From assembly GCF_024494655.1 (NCBI RefSeq), contig NZ_JANHDL010000008.1, forward strand, positions 1-64,000: a stretch of DNA of 64,000 bases, written 5' to 3'. Positions 17,050 through 25,228 of the stretch are shown in pieces (positions within the stretch are counted from its first letter, which is position 1; each line of letters starts with the position of its first letter). Made by a program: the position numbers and the translations under genes. Under the pieces are notes generated by a model. The model saw nothing but the letters and a program-made list of their open reading frames with translations. It was not told the DNA's origin and ran no database searches. Origin of the DNA: Halorubrum laminariae. GTDB lineage: Archaea; Halobacteriota; Halobacteria; Halobacteriales; Haloferacaceae.

Positions 17050-17397
17050 ATGAAGCAGCCGTCACCACCCACCTCGCTCCCGAAGTATCTCACAGAGGGG
17101 CTCCCGAAACAGGATACGGAGACACTCCACGAAATACAGAACTACGTTGAGGTGCTCATTGAGTATCGCAACCAGTCGGTTGACACCGACGAGCTCCCCA
17201 AGACTGCCGAGCCCGTCGAGGAGGCCGATAGCGCAGAAAGCGGGACCGTTGTCAAAGAGAAGGTCACCTGTGGCGACGACAGTTGTAAATGCGCAAGCGG
17301 GAATCCCCCGGATATGCACGGTCCGTATCTCTATCGCTACTATCGTGAAAACGGGACGATGAAATCGGAGTACGTCGGCAAGCCGGGAAGTGAGTAG
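17050..17397 (+). CDS. DUF6788 family protein
   Basis: A 115-residue protein whose C-terminal third (VTCGDDSCKCASGNPPDMHG, PYLYRYYRENGTMKSEYVGK) matches the haloarchaeal DUF6788 signature, with three Cys that may bind metal. The N-terminal 60 residues are helical and acidic. The family is frequent near mobile elements and integrases; function unknown. The GTTACATAAGG arm next to the start suggests repressor control. Confidence 0.7.
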   Translation: MKQPSPPTSLPKYLTEGLPKQDTETLHEIQNYVEVLIEYRNQSVDTDELPKTAEPVEEADSAESGTVVKEKVTCGDDSCKCASGNPPDMHGPYLYRYYRENGTMKSEYVGKPGSE

Positions 17398-17446
17398 TAG
17401 TGTGAGGAGCTTTCGATAACCACCCGTTCGTGTCAACCTACAGGTC

Positions 17447-17884
17447 TTAGACTTCCCCGCGAGGGGTGTCATCAACGACATCCGCGAATGCAACGTTTTC
17501 GCGAACTTGTCGCATCTCGACCGTGACACGGTCCCCGATGTTTGTTTCGGGGACAATCACGACATAGCCGCGCTCAACTTTCGCGATTCCGTCGCCTTGG
17601 TCTCCGAGATTCTCGATCTCTACTTCTCGCTGCTCACCTTCCTCAACAGGCGGGGTCTCAAGCTCTTGCTGCTGGTCTTCGTGGTCAGTAGACGGTTCAA
17701 AATCAGTCGTCTCTGTGTCCTCAGCATCTGGTGTTGATGTCGAGATGAGCGCAACACGGTACGTCTCATCCGCAGCTAGTGTCCCAGTGGCGATCTCGCG
17801 TTTCGGCACAGTGATCTGGTAGCTGCCATCGTCTTCCTCAACAGCCGCAGTATACAATGTCTGGAGCGACTCAGAAATGTCCAT
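17447..17884 (-). CDS. TRAM-domain protein
   Basis: A 145-residue protein: an N-terminal strand-rich region (YQITVPKREIATGTLAADET, YRVALIST), an acidic linker, and a C-terminal TRAM domain (REVEIENLGDQGDGIAKVER, GYVVIVPETNIGDRVTVEMR). The TRAM fold is an OB-like barrel that binds RNA and occurs in many small haloarchaeal proteins. The GDGIAKV motif is the family's most conserved part. Probably an RNA-binding accessory factor; no operon partner. Confidence 0.8.
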   Translation of the reverse strand: MDISESLQTLYTAAVEEDDGSYQITVPKREIATGTLAADETYRVALISTSTPDAEDTETTDFEPSTDHEDQQQELETPPVEEGEQREVEIENLGDQGDGIAKVERGYVVIVPETNIGDRVTVEMRQVRENVAFADVVDDTPRGEV

Positions 17885-17983
17885 AGTTGCGTGTACGCTG
17901 GTTCGTGTTCGATAACTTATTTCTAGCGTTCCTGTTGCTCTCAGCTGATCACCGTTGTTGCGGGCGAGAGATCTATAGACGAG

Positions 17984-18277
17984 TCAGGCCTTATCGCCAC
18001 GCTCAAACACGACAGCAAGGTCGTCAAGAAGCTCCTGTGGTGACCGACCATCACTACGAGACGAGAGAGGTGCGTCCCAGCATTCGATCTTGAGTGTCTT
18101 CGCATTCGATACTGGCTCTGGCTCAGTTACCACATTGAAGATGCCAGTGCGATAGATGGCTAGTAGTCGGTGATCATGGACACCGACATAATCGATGCCA
18201 GCCTGACTTAGGGCTGTAGGAATGTCAGTCGGCTCAGATAGCGAGACTGAGGCGCTTGGTGACGCCGAGTCGCTCAT
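17984..18277 (-). CDS. Hypothetical protein, 97 aa
   Basis: Start chosen at ATG 18277 (MSDSASPSASVSLSEPTDIP); the longer frame upstream has unnatural residues. The middle (GIDYVGVHDHRLLAIYRTGI, FNVVTEPEPVSNA) predicts a compact beta-rich domain, and the end (SPQELLDDLAVVFERGDKA) a helix. No known family recognised. It sits between the TRAM gene and the second origin module and is probably part of the replicon backbone. Confidence 0.6.
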   Translation of the reverse strand: MSDSASPSASVSLSEPTDIPTALSQAGIDYVGVHDHRLLAIYRTGIFNVVTEPEPVSNAKTLKIECWDAPLSSRSDGRSPQELLDDLAVVFERGDKA

Positions 18278-18424
18278 ACTTTGATTTCGCACATCACAGT
18301 CATAAAGACCCGCCTTGAGGAAGATCAGGATGCAGCATTTTGCCAGTTGCCGTGGCCGGTCTGTCGTTTCCCAACGAGTACTGCGGGACAAAAGTATACA
18401 AGCGTGAGTGATAGGTTTGTCTGT

Positions 18425-18469
18425 AATTAACCAACAGAAACAGCGGAACTGCCAGCTTGTTGGTTAATT
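18425..18469. repeat. Inverted repeat AATTAACCAACA-N21-TGTTGGTTAATT (copy 1)
   Basis: A perfect 12-bp inverted repeat with a 21-bp spacer. The same repeat with the same spacer length recurs at 22281-22321, on the other side of the orc gene and origin. Likely a protein-binding site such as a partition or recombination site, or an operator; see findings. Confidence 0.7.
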
Positions 18470-18768
18470 CTGAGCCTATCCTCAGATGACCTTGCCAAGG
18501 TCCCCAGTACTGTCTCGGTGGGGTGACAGCGGTCGTTTCGCGAGTTCCGTCTGTCCTGATTGAGATGGAGAGACACTCAGCAGTTTCAAAGATTTCACGC
18601 GAAGCAGACAGCCCCACGCCACACATGTTGTCAAACGGAATTTACGAAATAGTGGGGTGGTCCCCAGAAGAGCAGAGGAGTTCACTAGGTATCGTCGAAA
18701 TTGCTGAAACGGTGGTGAGGGTGTTGCGTAAATGGACAGGGAGTCGAAAGTCACCCCCAACAACATGA

Positions 18769-20094
18769 CTACACGTCCGGTCGATCAGCACTGATATGCT
18801 CGAAATCGATATCTGCGAACCGAGCCGTATCCTTGAGAACTTCGACAGCAATCGCGGTATCGACCTGGAGCTGGTACTCCCAAGCAGGACCACCGATCGA
18901 ACCCGCTGTCACCTTTTCTCCTTCAGCGATACCCTGCATGTCGAGTTCACGGAGATGGTCTTTGAAGCGTCGCTGACCGAGTTTGTCGGCATCAATTCGT
19001 GAGGCGACACTCTTGTACACGCCATAGATCGGTTTGGCTCGGACGGGAGCATCCCCAGAAATTTCCAGGGCAGTGAGCGCGGCAAGGGCAAGATGGGCTT
19101 GTGTCGTCATTTCACGCATAGCCTCGACAACGGCTTCTCGCTCAACGAGCGCCTGGGCTTCACGAGCATGCTCTGCACTAACTTGGTCGTCACCGTGTTT
19201 ATCCGCCAATTCGCCGGCTTTGCGGAGGTATTTAATCGCTTGACGAGCGTCGCCTGTATCTTGTGCCGAAAGTGCAGCGACGAGGGGGACCACATCATCC
19301 GTCAGTACACCACTCCGAAACAGATATTCCTGCTCGGATTGGTCGATTTCGACGACAGTCCCCTCCAGAACTCCATCAGCATCGACTTCGTCGATCGGAG
19401 TCAACTTGGTATCGCGGAACGCTTTCGCTGCGCGCCGGCGGAGGATCTGCTGGAGCTGCGTCGCATCGTACGGTGAGAATAGGACGGAATCGTCGTAGAG
19501 CGAACTCTTGACTTTCGGACTGAGATTATCTCGCCACTGGAGGTCGTTACTGATGCCGATGATGCTGGGAAAGACGTGGTCCTCAACGTAATCCTGCGCT
19601 CGGGCTCGGGGAAGACTGTAGAGAATCCGGTCGTCGTCTCCAAGCGTATCGATTTCGTCGAGGACGATGATGATCGTGCCACCGATCTCGTTCATCGCCT
19701 CGAACATCATGTCCATCACGACATCGGTTGCGTAACCAGTCGGCCGGCTGTTGCCGGTGAGTTCTTGATAGATACGGGAAGCGGCCTTGTATGACGTTGA
19801 GAGATCGTGCGATTCACAGGAGACATATGCCGTCGTGAGATCCAGATGATCGGATTCTTCCTCGGCATGGGCTTGCAGTTCGGAGAGTTTGGCTTTCGCA
19901 GCGGCAGTTTTCCCTTGACCGGCCTTCCCGTGGAGAAACACGTTGTTAGCACCGACTCCGCGAGCCGCGGGAGCCAGCGACATATGAAGATCTTCCATCT
20001 CATCAGTTCGTTCGGGGAGATTGCCGGGATGATATTCCTCACGAAGGACCTCTTCTCGTTGGAAAATAGGCGAGGTATTCGAGAACTGAGTCAT
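18769..20094 (-). CDS. orc1: Orc1/Cdc6 replication initiator (second)
   Basis: A 441-residue AAA+ origin-binding initiator. Landmarks: Walker A LHGKAGQGKTAAAKAK, Walker B IIIVLDEIDTLG, sensor 1 IGISNDLQWRDN, the LSPKVKSSLYDDSVLFSPYD segment, sensor 2 DTGDARQAIKYLRKAG, and a C-terminal winged helix. Start set at ATG 20094 (MTQFSNTSPIFQ), trimming 39 codons of leader that overlap origin repeats. It differs clearly from the first initiator in sequence and is associated with a different repeat family, so the two probably recognise different origins. An ORB-like copy also lies just past its 3' end at 18698. Confidence 0.94.
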   Translation of the reverse strand: MTQFSNTSPIFQREEVLREEYHPGNLPERTDEMEDLHMSLAPAARGVGANNVFLHGKAGQGKTAAAKAKLSELQAHAEEESDHLDLTTAYVSCESHDLSTSYKAASRIYQELTGNSRPTGYATDVVMDMMFEAMNEIGGTIIIVLDEIDTLGDDDRILYSLPRARAQDYVEDHVFPSIIGISNDLQWRDNLSPKVKSSLYDDSVLFSPYDATQLQQILRRRAAKAFRDTKLTPIDEVDADGVLEGTVVEIDQSEQEYLFRSGVLTDDVVPLVAALSAQDTGDARQAIKYLRKAGELADKHGDDQVSAEHAREAQALVEREAVVEAMREMTTQAHLALAALTALEISGDAPVRAKPIYGVYKSVASRIDADKLGQRRFKDHLRELDMQGIAEGEKVTAGSIGGPAWEYQLQVDTAIAVEVLKDTARFADIDFEHISADRPDV

Positions 20095-20180
20095 ATGCGG
20101 AACCTTCTGTGCAAGCGATAATAAAACCCCGGTTGCAGCAATGTCTAGAATGTCGTTAACTGGAGGTTCTAAAAAAATAA

Positions 20181-20517
20181 ACAGCCCACACCCCCACCAC
20201 TGTTTCAGCAATTCTCGTGTGAAACGGTGGGGACAATCAGTTCTGACGGAAACATATGTTACAGTACGAAGACACGGTTCTTGGCCACTGGTACCTCTAT
20301 TTTAGCCGGATAAAGGACACAGCGACTGTTATTATAATATATATTCTTTTCCTTTAGTAGTAGTAAGTGTAGTAGTAAGAGAGTAGATAGAGCAGTTTAA
20401 ACGAGTGTAGCAACCTATATCTGAAGACTTTATAAAATGTGCACCTCTAGCGGGGTTCTTCTTCGTATTCGTCCCGATCTCTAATTCGGGGGAATTGCTG
20501 AAACAGTGGTGGGGGTC
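20181..20517. other. Predicted replication origin 2 (inverted ORBs around an AT-rich unwinding element)
   Basis: An ORB-like repeat on the minus strand (20213 to about 20181, AATTGCTGAAACAGTGGTGG then GGGT) and one on the plus strand (20493-20517, same 24-bp sequence) face outward from an AT-rich tract (about 20325-20445: ATTATTATAATATATATTC, repeated TAGTAGTAAG). A weaker copy lies at 20217-20234. More copies lie at 18698-18724, 21771-21794, 21900-21924 and 22378-22403. Inverted ORBs, a DUE and an adjacent orc gene together strongly indicate an origin. Confidence 0.87.
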
Positions 20518-20541
20518 CCAACGGTATCCATCACTTCGATT

Positions 20542-21593
20542 TATAGTAGTCGGTAGAACTTTTTACTCAGATATATATGTTGCCTGTAATGGATCACCTC
20601 AACGAGATCTCTGTCGAAGAACTTCAAGAGGCGCTTGACAATGTTGATGGAAACAAGCCGACTCAACGGCTGTTAGCTGCGATCGCGTACAAAAACGGCG
20701 TCACGCAAACCGAACTTGCCGAGTGGTACGACACAGAGCGAAAAACGATCTATAACTGGCTCAACCGACTCGATACGGACGACCCACTTGAACAGGCTGT
20801 TTCTGATGCTCACCGATCTGGTCGAAAGCGAAAACTCTCAGAAACACAGCAACAAGAGTTTGAGTAAACAGTCAATGAATCACCTCAAGAGATCGGCTTT
20901 GACGCGCCGGCGTGGACGCCGGCGCTCGCACAAGAATATCTTGAAGAAACGTACGGCGTCGACTATTCAATCCCAAGCTGCCGGCGGTTGTTGAAAGAAG
21001 CGGGATTGAGTTATCAAAAACCACGCCGTTCAGCGGCTGAATCCGACGAAGACGAGCAAGATGAGTTTTACGACGAGATCAAAAAAAGCGGCGGGAAATG
21101 GACGCCACAGTAGTCTGTATCGATCAAACCAAGAAATCGGTCCAAGTTGAGCCGCGTGGTTTCCGCGCGGCACGCGGCCGTCCGTCGAATTATCTGGTCA
21201 ACGGGACTGGACGTGTCTGCTGGGCGCGATCACCGAGGACGGTGATCGCTTTTTCTCTCGGTTTACAGAGTACATTACCGCCGCTCACGCAAAACATTTC
21301 ATTTTGGCACTATGTGAAGAATTTGAAGATGATCTGATCATCGTTCTCGATGGCGCACCGTACTTTCAGGGATCGGCCGTCACGGACCTTGCGGCCCGTG
21401 ACGACCTCACCTTCGTGACGCTTCCTTCATATTCGCCAGAACTGAATCCAGTCGAAGAATGCTGGAGACAACTCCAAGCAGCTCTCAGCAACCGCTTTTT
21501 CGACTCACTCGACGAACTTACAACAGCGATCGACAGTGCTCTTGATCAACTCTCAATTCCAAAAGTGAGTAATTATTTCTAGTATCTACTATA
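20542..21593 (+). mobile_element. Dead IS630-family insertion sequence
   Basis: Imperfect terminal repeats TATAGTAGTCGGTAGAA (left) and, on the complement, TATAGTAGATACTAGAA (right) bound a decayed IS630-type transposase. IS630 elements insert at TA, which is present at both outer ends. The element separates the ORB at 20493 from those at 21771-22403, so it landed within the origin region. Confidence 0.75.
20589..21582 (+). pseudogene. IS630-family transposase, broken
   Basis: The N-terminal helix-turn-helix part (GNKPTQRLLAAIAYKNGVTQ, TELAEWYDTERKTIYNWLNR) ends in a premature TAA at 20865. The same frame continues (TVNESPQEIGFDAPAWTPAL) to an A-run frameshift near 21085. Then the DDE part reads MDATVVCIDQTKKSVQVEPR, shifts again, and finishes ILALCEEFEDDLIIVLDGAP, ...SYSPELNPVEECWRQLQAAL (the typical DxxPxxxPxLNPxE-type end). 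At least one nonsense and two frameshift changes make it inactive. Confidence 0.85.
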
Positions 21594-22568
21594 ATTGGTC
21601 ATCCGGAAATGCCATGTTTACTTCTCCTGACGAATTCCTGAGAGACGTGTCTGGTCTCTACCCTTCCGAGTTAGGGCTTCTCAGCTCTCCAAGTCGAGTG
21701 TTAACTACTTTGCCGTTTTGAGTAACGCACTCACTCGAATTCTAGGGAATGGTGTTCGTCCAGCTGAGTTAATTCCTGAAACACTGGTGGGTGTCAGGCG
21801 GATTTGTACGAGCTTGCGTCTCTCTTGCCCCAGAACCAAATCCGTGAATCTACTTTCTCCAGATAGGTTTATCACTCCCATTCTCCGATACTCTCGCTAA
21901 ATTCATGAAACAGTGGTGGGTGTGTCTCCGATAACGGTTGCTCAGACTCTCACCAGACGCTGAGAGCAGTTTTGTTCGCGACCGCGTCGGTGGTTTCACT
22001 TGAACACTTGAACGGATGGTGTGAGAGAGCGGCTGGATCTCAGCGTCGATCTACTGGTGTACAGTTTGAAATACTCGAAGTGCCGGTGTGTGGGGACGTA
22101 GGCGACCAACCCCTCCCAGCACACCCACTACGACCCGCACTCCTCTTACCAATCACAACGACCGGCAGCACCGACTCCGTAGTGTGAAACCAGATTGCCG
22201 CCCAAGAGTAACGTGTTCCCAACAAATGTATAATCGAGCTAATATCCGACGTTCGGTAGGTAGACAGCAGGATGCTGTGATTAACCAACAAAGATGGCAG
22301 AACCCGAAGTATGTTGGTTAAGATCGCTCACTCTCATGGAAAGCTGCCGAAAAGACCCATCGTAATGGAGTCTGTTGTTTCACTTGAAGCAGTGGTGTGT
22401 GGGCTCAATAACAGGTATAGATCGGGTCTGACTCTCCACCGTTACCGCAGCTTTTGTTGACGAGTGATTGCGGGAATCCGCACACCACCATTTCCGAAGC
22501 TATTCACGAGAGAAGAAGGGGACTACAAAAGAAGCGACGTAATCAGGACGGGGCGAGATGCCCTCGAT
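21594..22568. other. Gene-free stretch with outlying ORB repeats
   Basis: No coding sequence is supported over about 970 bp. It holds three origin-2-type repeats, all in plus orientation: 21771-21794 (TTCCTGAAACACTGGTGGG), 21900-21924 (TTCATGAAACAGTGGTGGG) and 22378-22403 (TCACTTGAAGCAGTGGTG). It also holds the second TTAACCAACA inverted repeat at 22281-22321. It is probably origin-region DNA displaced by the IS630 insertion. Confidence 0.6.
22281..22321. repeat. Inverted repeat TTAACCAACA-N21-TGTTGGTTAA (copy 2)
   Basis: Same arms and same 21-bp spacer as the repeat at 18425-18469; the spacer sequences differ. The two copies bracket the second orc gene and origin at a distance of 3.85 kb. 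Confidence 0.7.
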
Positions 22569-23896
22569 CTACTCCTCCCTTCCCGGTGGTTGAATGATAT
22601 CTCCGAGGGATCTGACCAATTGGATCCCGTTCTGGTAGTCAGTCGTCACTCGATAGCCTTCTTCGTCCTGCTCGACGGCCCCTACGCTTGGATGCGCGAG
22701 CAGTTGGAGGGCGGATCGAACCTCTTCGGTGGTTGGGATATCGTTCGAGTCCTCCATGCCCACGACGATCTACCGGACGTCCTCCGCTGTTTCCACGGCT
22801 CCGGCGGCACGCTCGAGAGCTCGGATGACCGCAAGCAAGGTCTCTCCAGCATCGATGCGGTCCTAGATGTACTCATCGAGGAGGTCGAGTCTGTCGTCTT
22901 GGAAGGCTCCTGAGCGTGTCAAGTGGGCCAATATCTCCTCGGGTGGGACGGCATACTCGTCCCGGCGATCGAGGAGCTCGACGACGTCGTCGACGGCGAT
23001 GGTTGTTAATTCGGTCGTCTCGGCATTATCGATCACCTTTGGGGCGAAGCCTAGGGCGACCACGATGGCGTGATCGGCTCCACGCTGGCGTCGGTGTTTG
23101 TCTACGTTGGTGACTTCTAGCGAGTTGACTCGGCCGTTCTCTCGGGCCTTCACTTCGACAACGACGTGTTCGGGGGATCGGATCTCCACGTCGGTGTCAC
23201 CCCCTCCTTCGATTCAGTCGGCGGCACAGCCCAGCCGGGAGAAGGCCTTCGCAACGAGTTTCTCGAACTCCTCGTGAGCGTTCCCATCTGTGCTGGCCGC
23301 CCGGAGTTGGTCAGCTAGGTCAGGAGTGGGTCCGTCGTCTTCGTCGTCGACCGGGTGAACACGCTCGCTGGCATCGGTTAGGTCGGCAATGGCGGTTTCG
23401 ACTGATTCCTCGCCAGAGGGTTGGTTGAGGCGCTTGTCTGCCACTCGTGTAAATCCCTGCGGACGGTAGGTCTCGTCATAGCCAACGAGCTCGTTGAATT
23501 CCTTAATGTCGACGTCGACTTCCTCAACATCGGTGAGGAAGGTCATGTACTCCCAGGGGCTTTCCTCGTTCCAGCGACCGTTTCAACGTTTTCTCTCCAG
23601 AGATACTCCGCAAGGTCGGGGTCGTTGCGACGTTAGAGGACTGGCCTCTCGCGACGAACGCACCATCGTGGTAGACGAGCGCGATGTCGTTGCGCTCGAC
23701 GTTCCGCCACGTCCCGTCTACTGGGGTACCCCAGACGTGGACGAGATCGTCGTCAGAAGTCGTGCAAAATAGTTCGAGGTCTTCGTCATTGAGATATGAC
23801 TCAAATATCCGCAATTGGGTGGCCATCCCGGATGAACTGTTTGTAGTCCTCAAACGCGTCGTCGCGACCAGCGGGGAGGATCACGATTCCGGTCAT
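22569..23896 (-). pseudogene. Decayed restriction-endonuclease-like gene (PD-(D/E)XK)
   Basis: A minus-strand gene starts at ATG 23896 (MTGIVILPAGRDDAFEDYKQ) and continues through several frames. One holds LVHVWGTPVDGTWRNVERND, the next EFEKLVAKAFSRLGCAAD, which ends in a stop. Beyond it come a GGGDTDVEIRSPEHVVVEVK nuclease core (Asp ... E-x-K) and a C-terminal GIQLVRSLGDIIQPPGREE. Multiple frameshifts and stops show it is dead. The N-terminal part resembles target-sensing modules of Mrr-like enzymes. It marks the left edge of the restriction-rich island. Confidence 0.72.
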
Positions 23897-23963
23897 GGTT
23901 GAGTGGAACTCATTGGTGGGAAGCAAATAATTGGCTACCACTCTATGGAAAGGCTCTGATGGG

Positions 23964-24449
23964 ATGAAAGCCTGCTAAGTCCCCAGCGTGCGTAAAGAGG
24001 TACTGGGGTGGTCAAAGGCCGATGATTCAACAGCGTCTTCGAACGCGTGGCTCTGATTGGCCTACGTGCCAAGGAAGCACCATCATGGGAGGCCGCCCGG
24101 ATGCCGCCAGCATCCGGGCGGCGAGCCCGAATAGGTGTGGCTCCATTTACGCACACACCACCCATCAGCGCAGCAGCAGCTCGTATCGATCTTCCAAATG
24201 CTCGACCGCACGGAGGAACCTGAGCCACAAGAGGTGAGTTACTGAGGGCCGCCGGCTCGGCGGCCCTCATCGGCCGGTTGCAGCGGTCGTTAGCTATAGC
24301 TCAACTCATTCACGTTCTGACCGCCTGCCGGCCGGTTCCTGAGCTGTCACCGTGACTGCTTGCGGTTTCTTTCCATGGACACGATCGGGTCGATCTCGGC
24401 GAAAAATATAGTATCGCAGACGTGGTTTGTTGCGCTAGCAGGCTTTCAT
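23964..24449. mobile_element. Small IS-derived or MITE-like element with 14-bp terminal repeats
   Basis: ATGAAAGCCTGCTA at 23964-23977 is repeated in inverse at 24436-24449. Inside are two strong hairpins: a 12-bp stem at 24092-24122 (GCCGCCCGGATG) and a 12-bp stem at 24243-24269 (TGAGGGCCGCCG). A plus-strand frame between them ends VSIFQMLDRTEEPEPQEVSY at 24242 and looks like a transposase C-terminus. No complete gene remains, so it is a deleted, non-autonomous element. Confidence 0.55.
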
Positions 24450-24594
24450 AGGTGTTGAATTCCTCATTTGGTGATATACTCTCGGAGCGGTGCTGAATCC
24501 AGAGCGCGTATTTCGTTGATCAAAACATATTGTGGATACTGATCAGGGGAGTCAGTTATGCGTGCCTCGGTGAGCCAAATTCGGTGTGGGATGA
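24450..24594. other. Intergenic remainder after the MITE-like element
   Basis: No coding or structured sequence seen between the element and the TATA box at 24595. Confidence 0.4.
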
Positions 24595-24605
24595 TTTTAT
24601 ATATT
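24595..24605 (+). promoter_or_regulatory. TATA box for the gene at 24628
   Basis: TTTTATATATT lies 23 bp before GTG 24628, the spacing expected for a leaderless archaeal transcript. Confidence 0.55.
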
Positions 24606-24627
24606 CTCTTATTGAACTGTTTATCCT

Positions 24628-25152
24628 GTGCCAACAGGAGACAGCGAACGACAGTATTGGCTGAAGCTGAAGGAAGGAGATAAGATCCAGGCTACAGTAA
24701 CGCGAGTCGGCAGTGATACACCGGAGGTAGACACGTCGAGTTGAACTAATATTGATACTGCGAGTCTAGCGGAAGTTAGCGAGAATGCAACTATCGGCCC
24801 TGATTCTCAGATCTATGCTAAAGTAGCAGACGTCAACGAGAACCACGCACAATTGGTAGCTCAACGGGGTGTGTATCAGCGGAATCACCTTCCAGGTGAC
24901 GAGATGCGAACTCGAGCAACAAAACAAGTATCTGCGAGCTTATGCGAGGGGGAGCTGAGCCAGGAACGGAATCTTGATTCGTTGTTCGTCGTCGGAGTAG
25001 CAACCGGTGCGGACGTGAGCATAAAAATCGCTAAGATCAGAGGTGGGTCCGCTATCGGTTTCCCAGTAACTGTCCACGATCCTGGGCTCGCATCAGGTCG
25101 CGAGGTACTTGTTTCGACTCTTAACGGCGGGATCTCTGTTGCCACCCAGTAA
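24628..25152 (+). pseudogene. Small beta-barrel (TRAM/S1-like) repeat protein with an in-frame TGA
   Basis: From GTG 24628 the frame reads VPTGDSERQYWLKLKEGDKI then QATVTRVGSDTPEVDTSS. It hits TGA at 24742 and continues in the same frame (TNIDTASLAEVSENATIGPD, AKVADVNENHAQLVAQRGVY) to a stop at 25150. Repeated short barrel-like units (EGDKIQATVTRVG; SQIYAKVADV; ADVSIKIAKI; REVLVSTLNG) suggest a multi-TRAM or S1-type protein of about 174 residues. The single stop with otherwise intact coding suggests a recent nonsense mutation. Translation from an internal start (GTG 24853 or later) is an alternative. Confidence 0.5.
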
Positions 25153-25228
25153 GCTGGTTTCGAGGTCGGAGCAGTCGTTGCCAACGCGAATCAGATAGCT
25201 GGCTAGTGTGTTCGTTGCCGCAACGCCT

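Noticed and set aside
18698..22403. Possible CRISPR-like repeat series
   Set aside because: Repeats are irregularly spaced, differ from each other and change orientation; they fit origin recognition boxes beside an orc gene. No cas genes are present.
22464..22913. Plus-strand frame of 149 codons
   Set aside because: Complement of the decayed nuclease gene; the minus-strand reading gives recognisable nuclease sequence.
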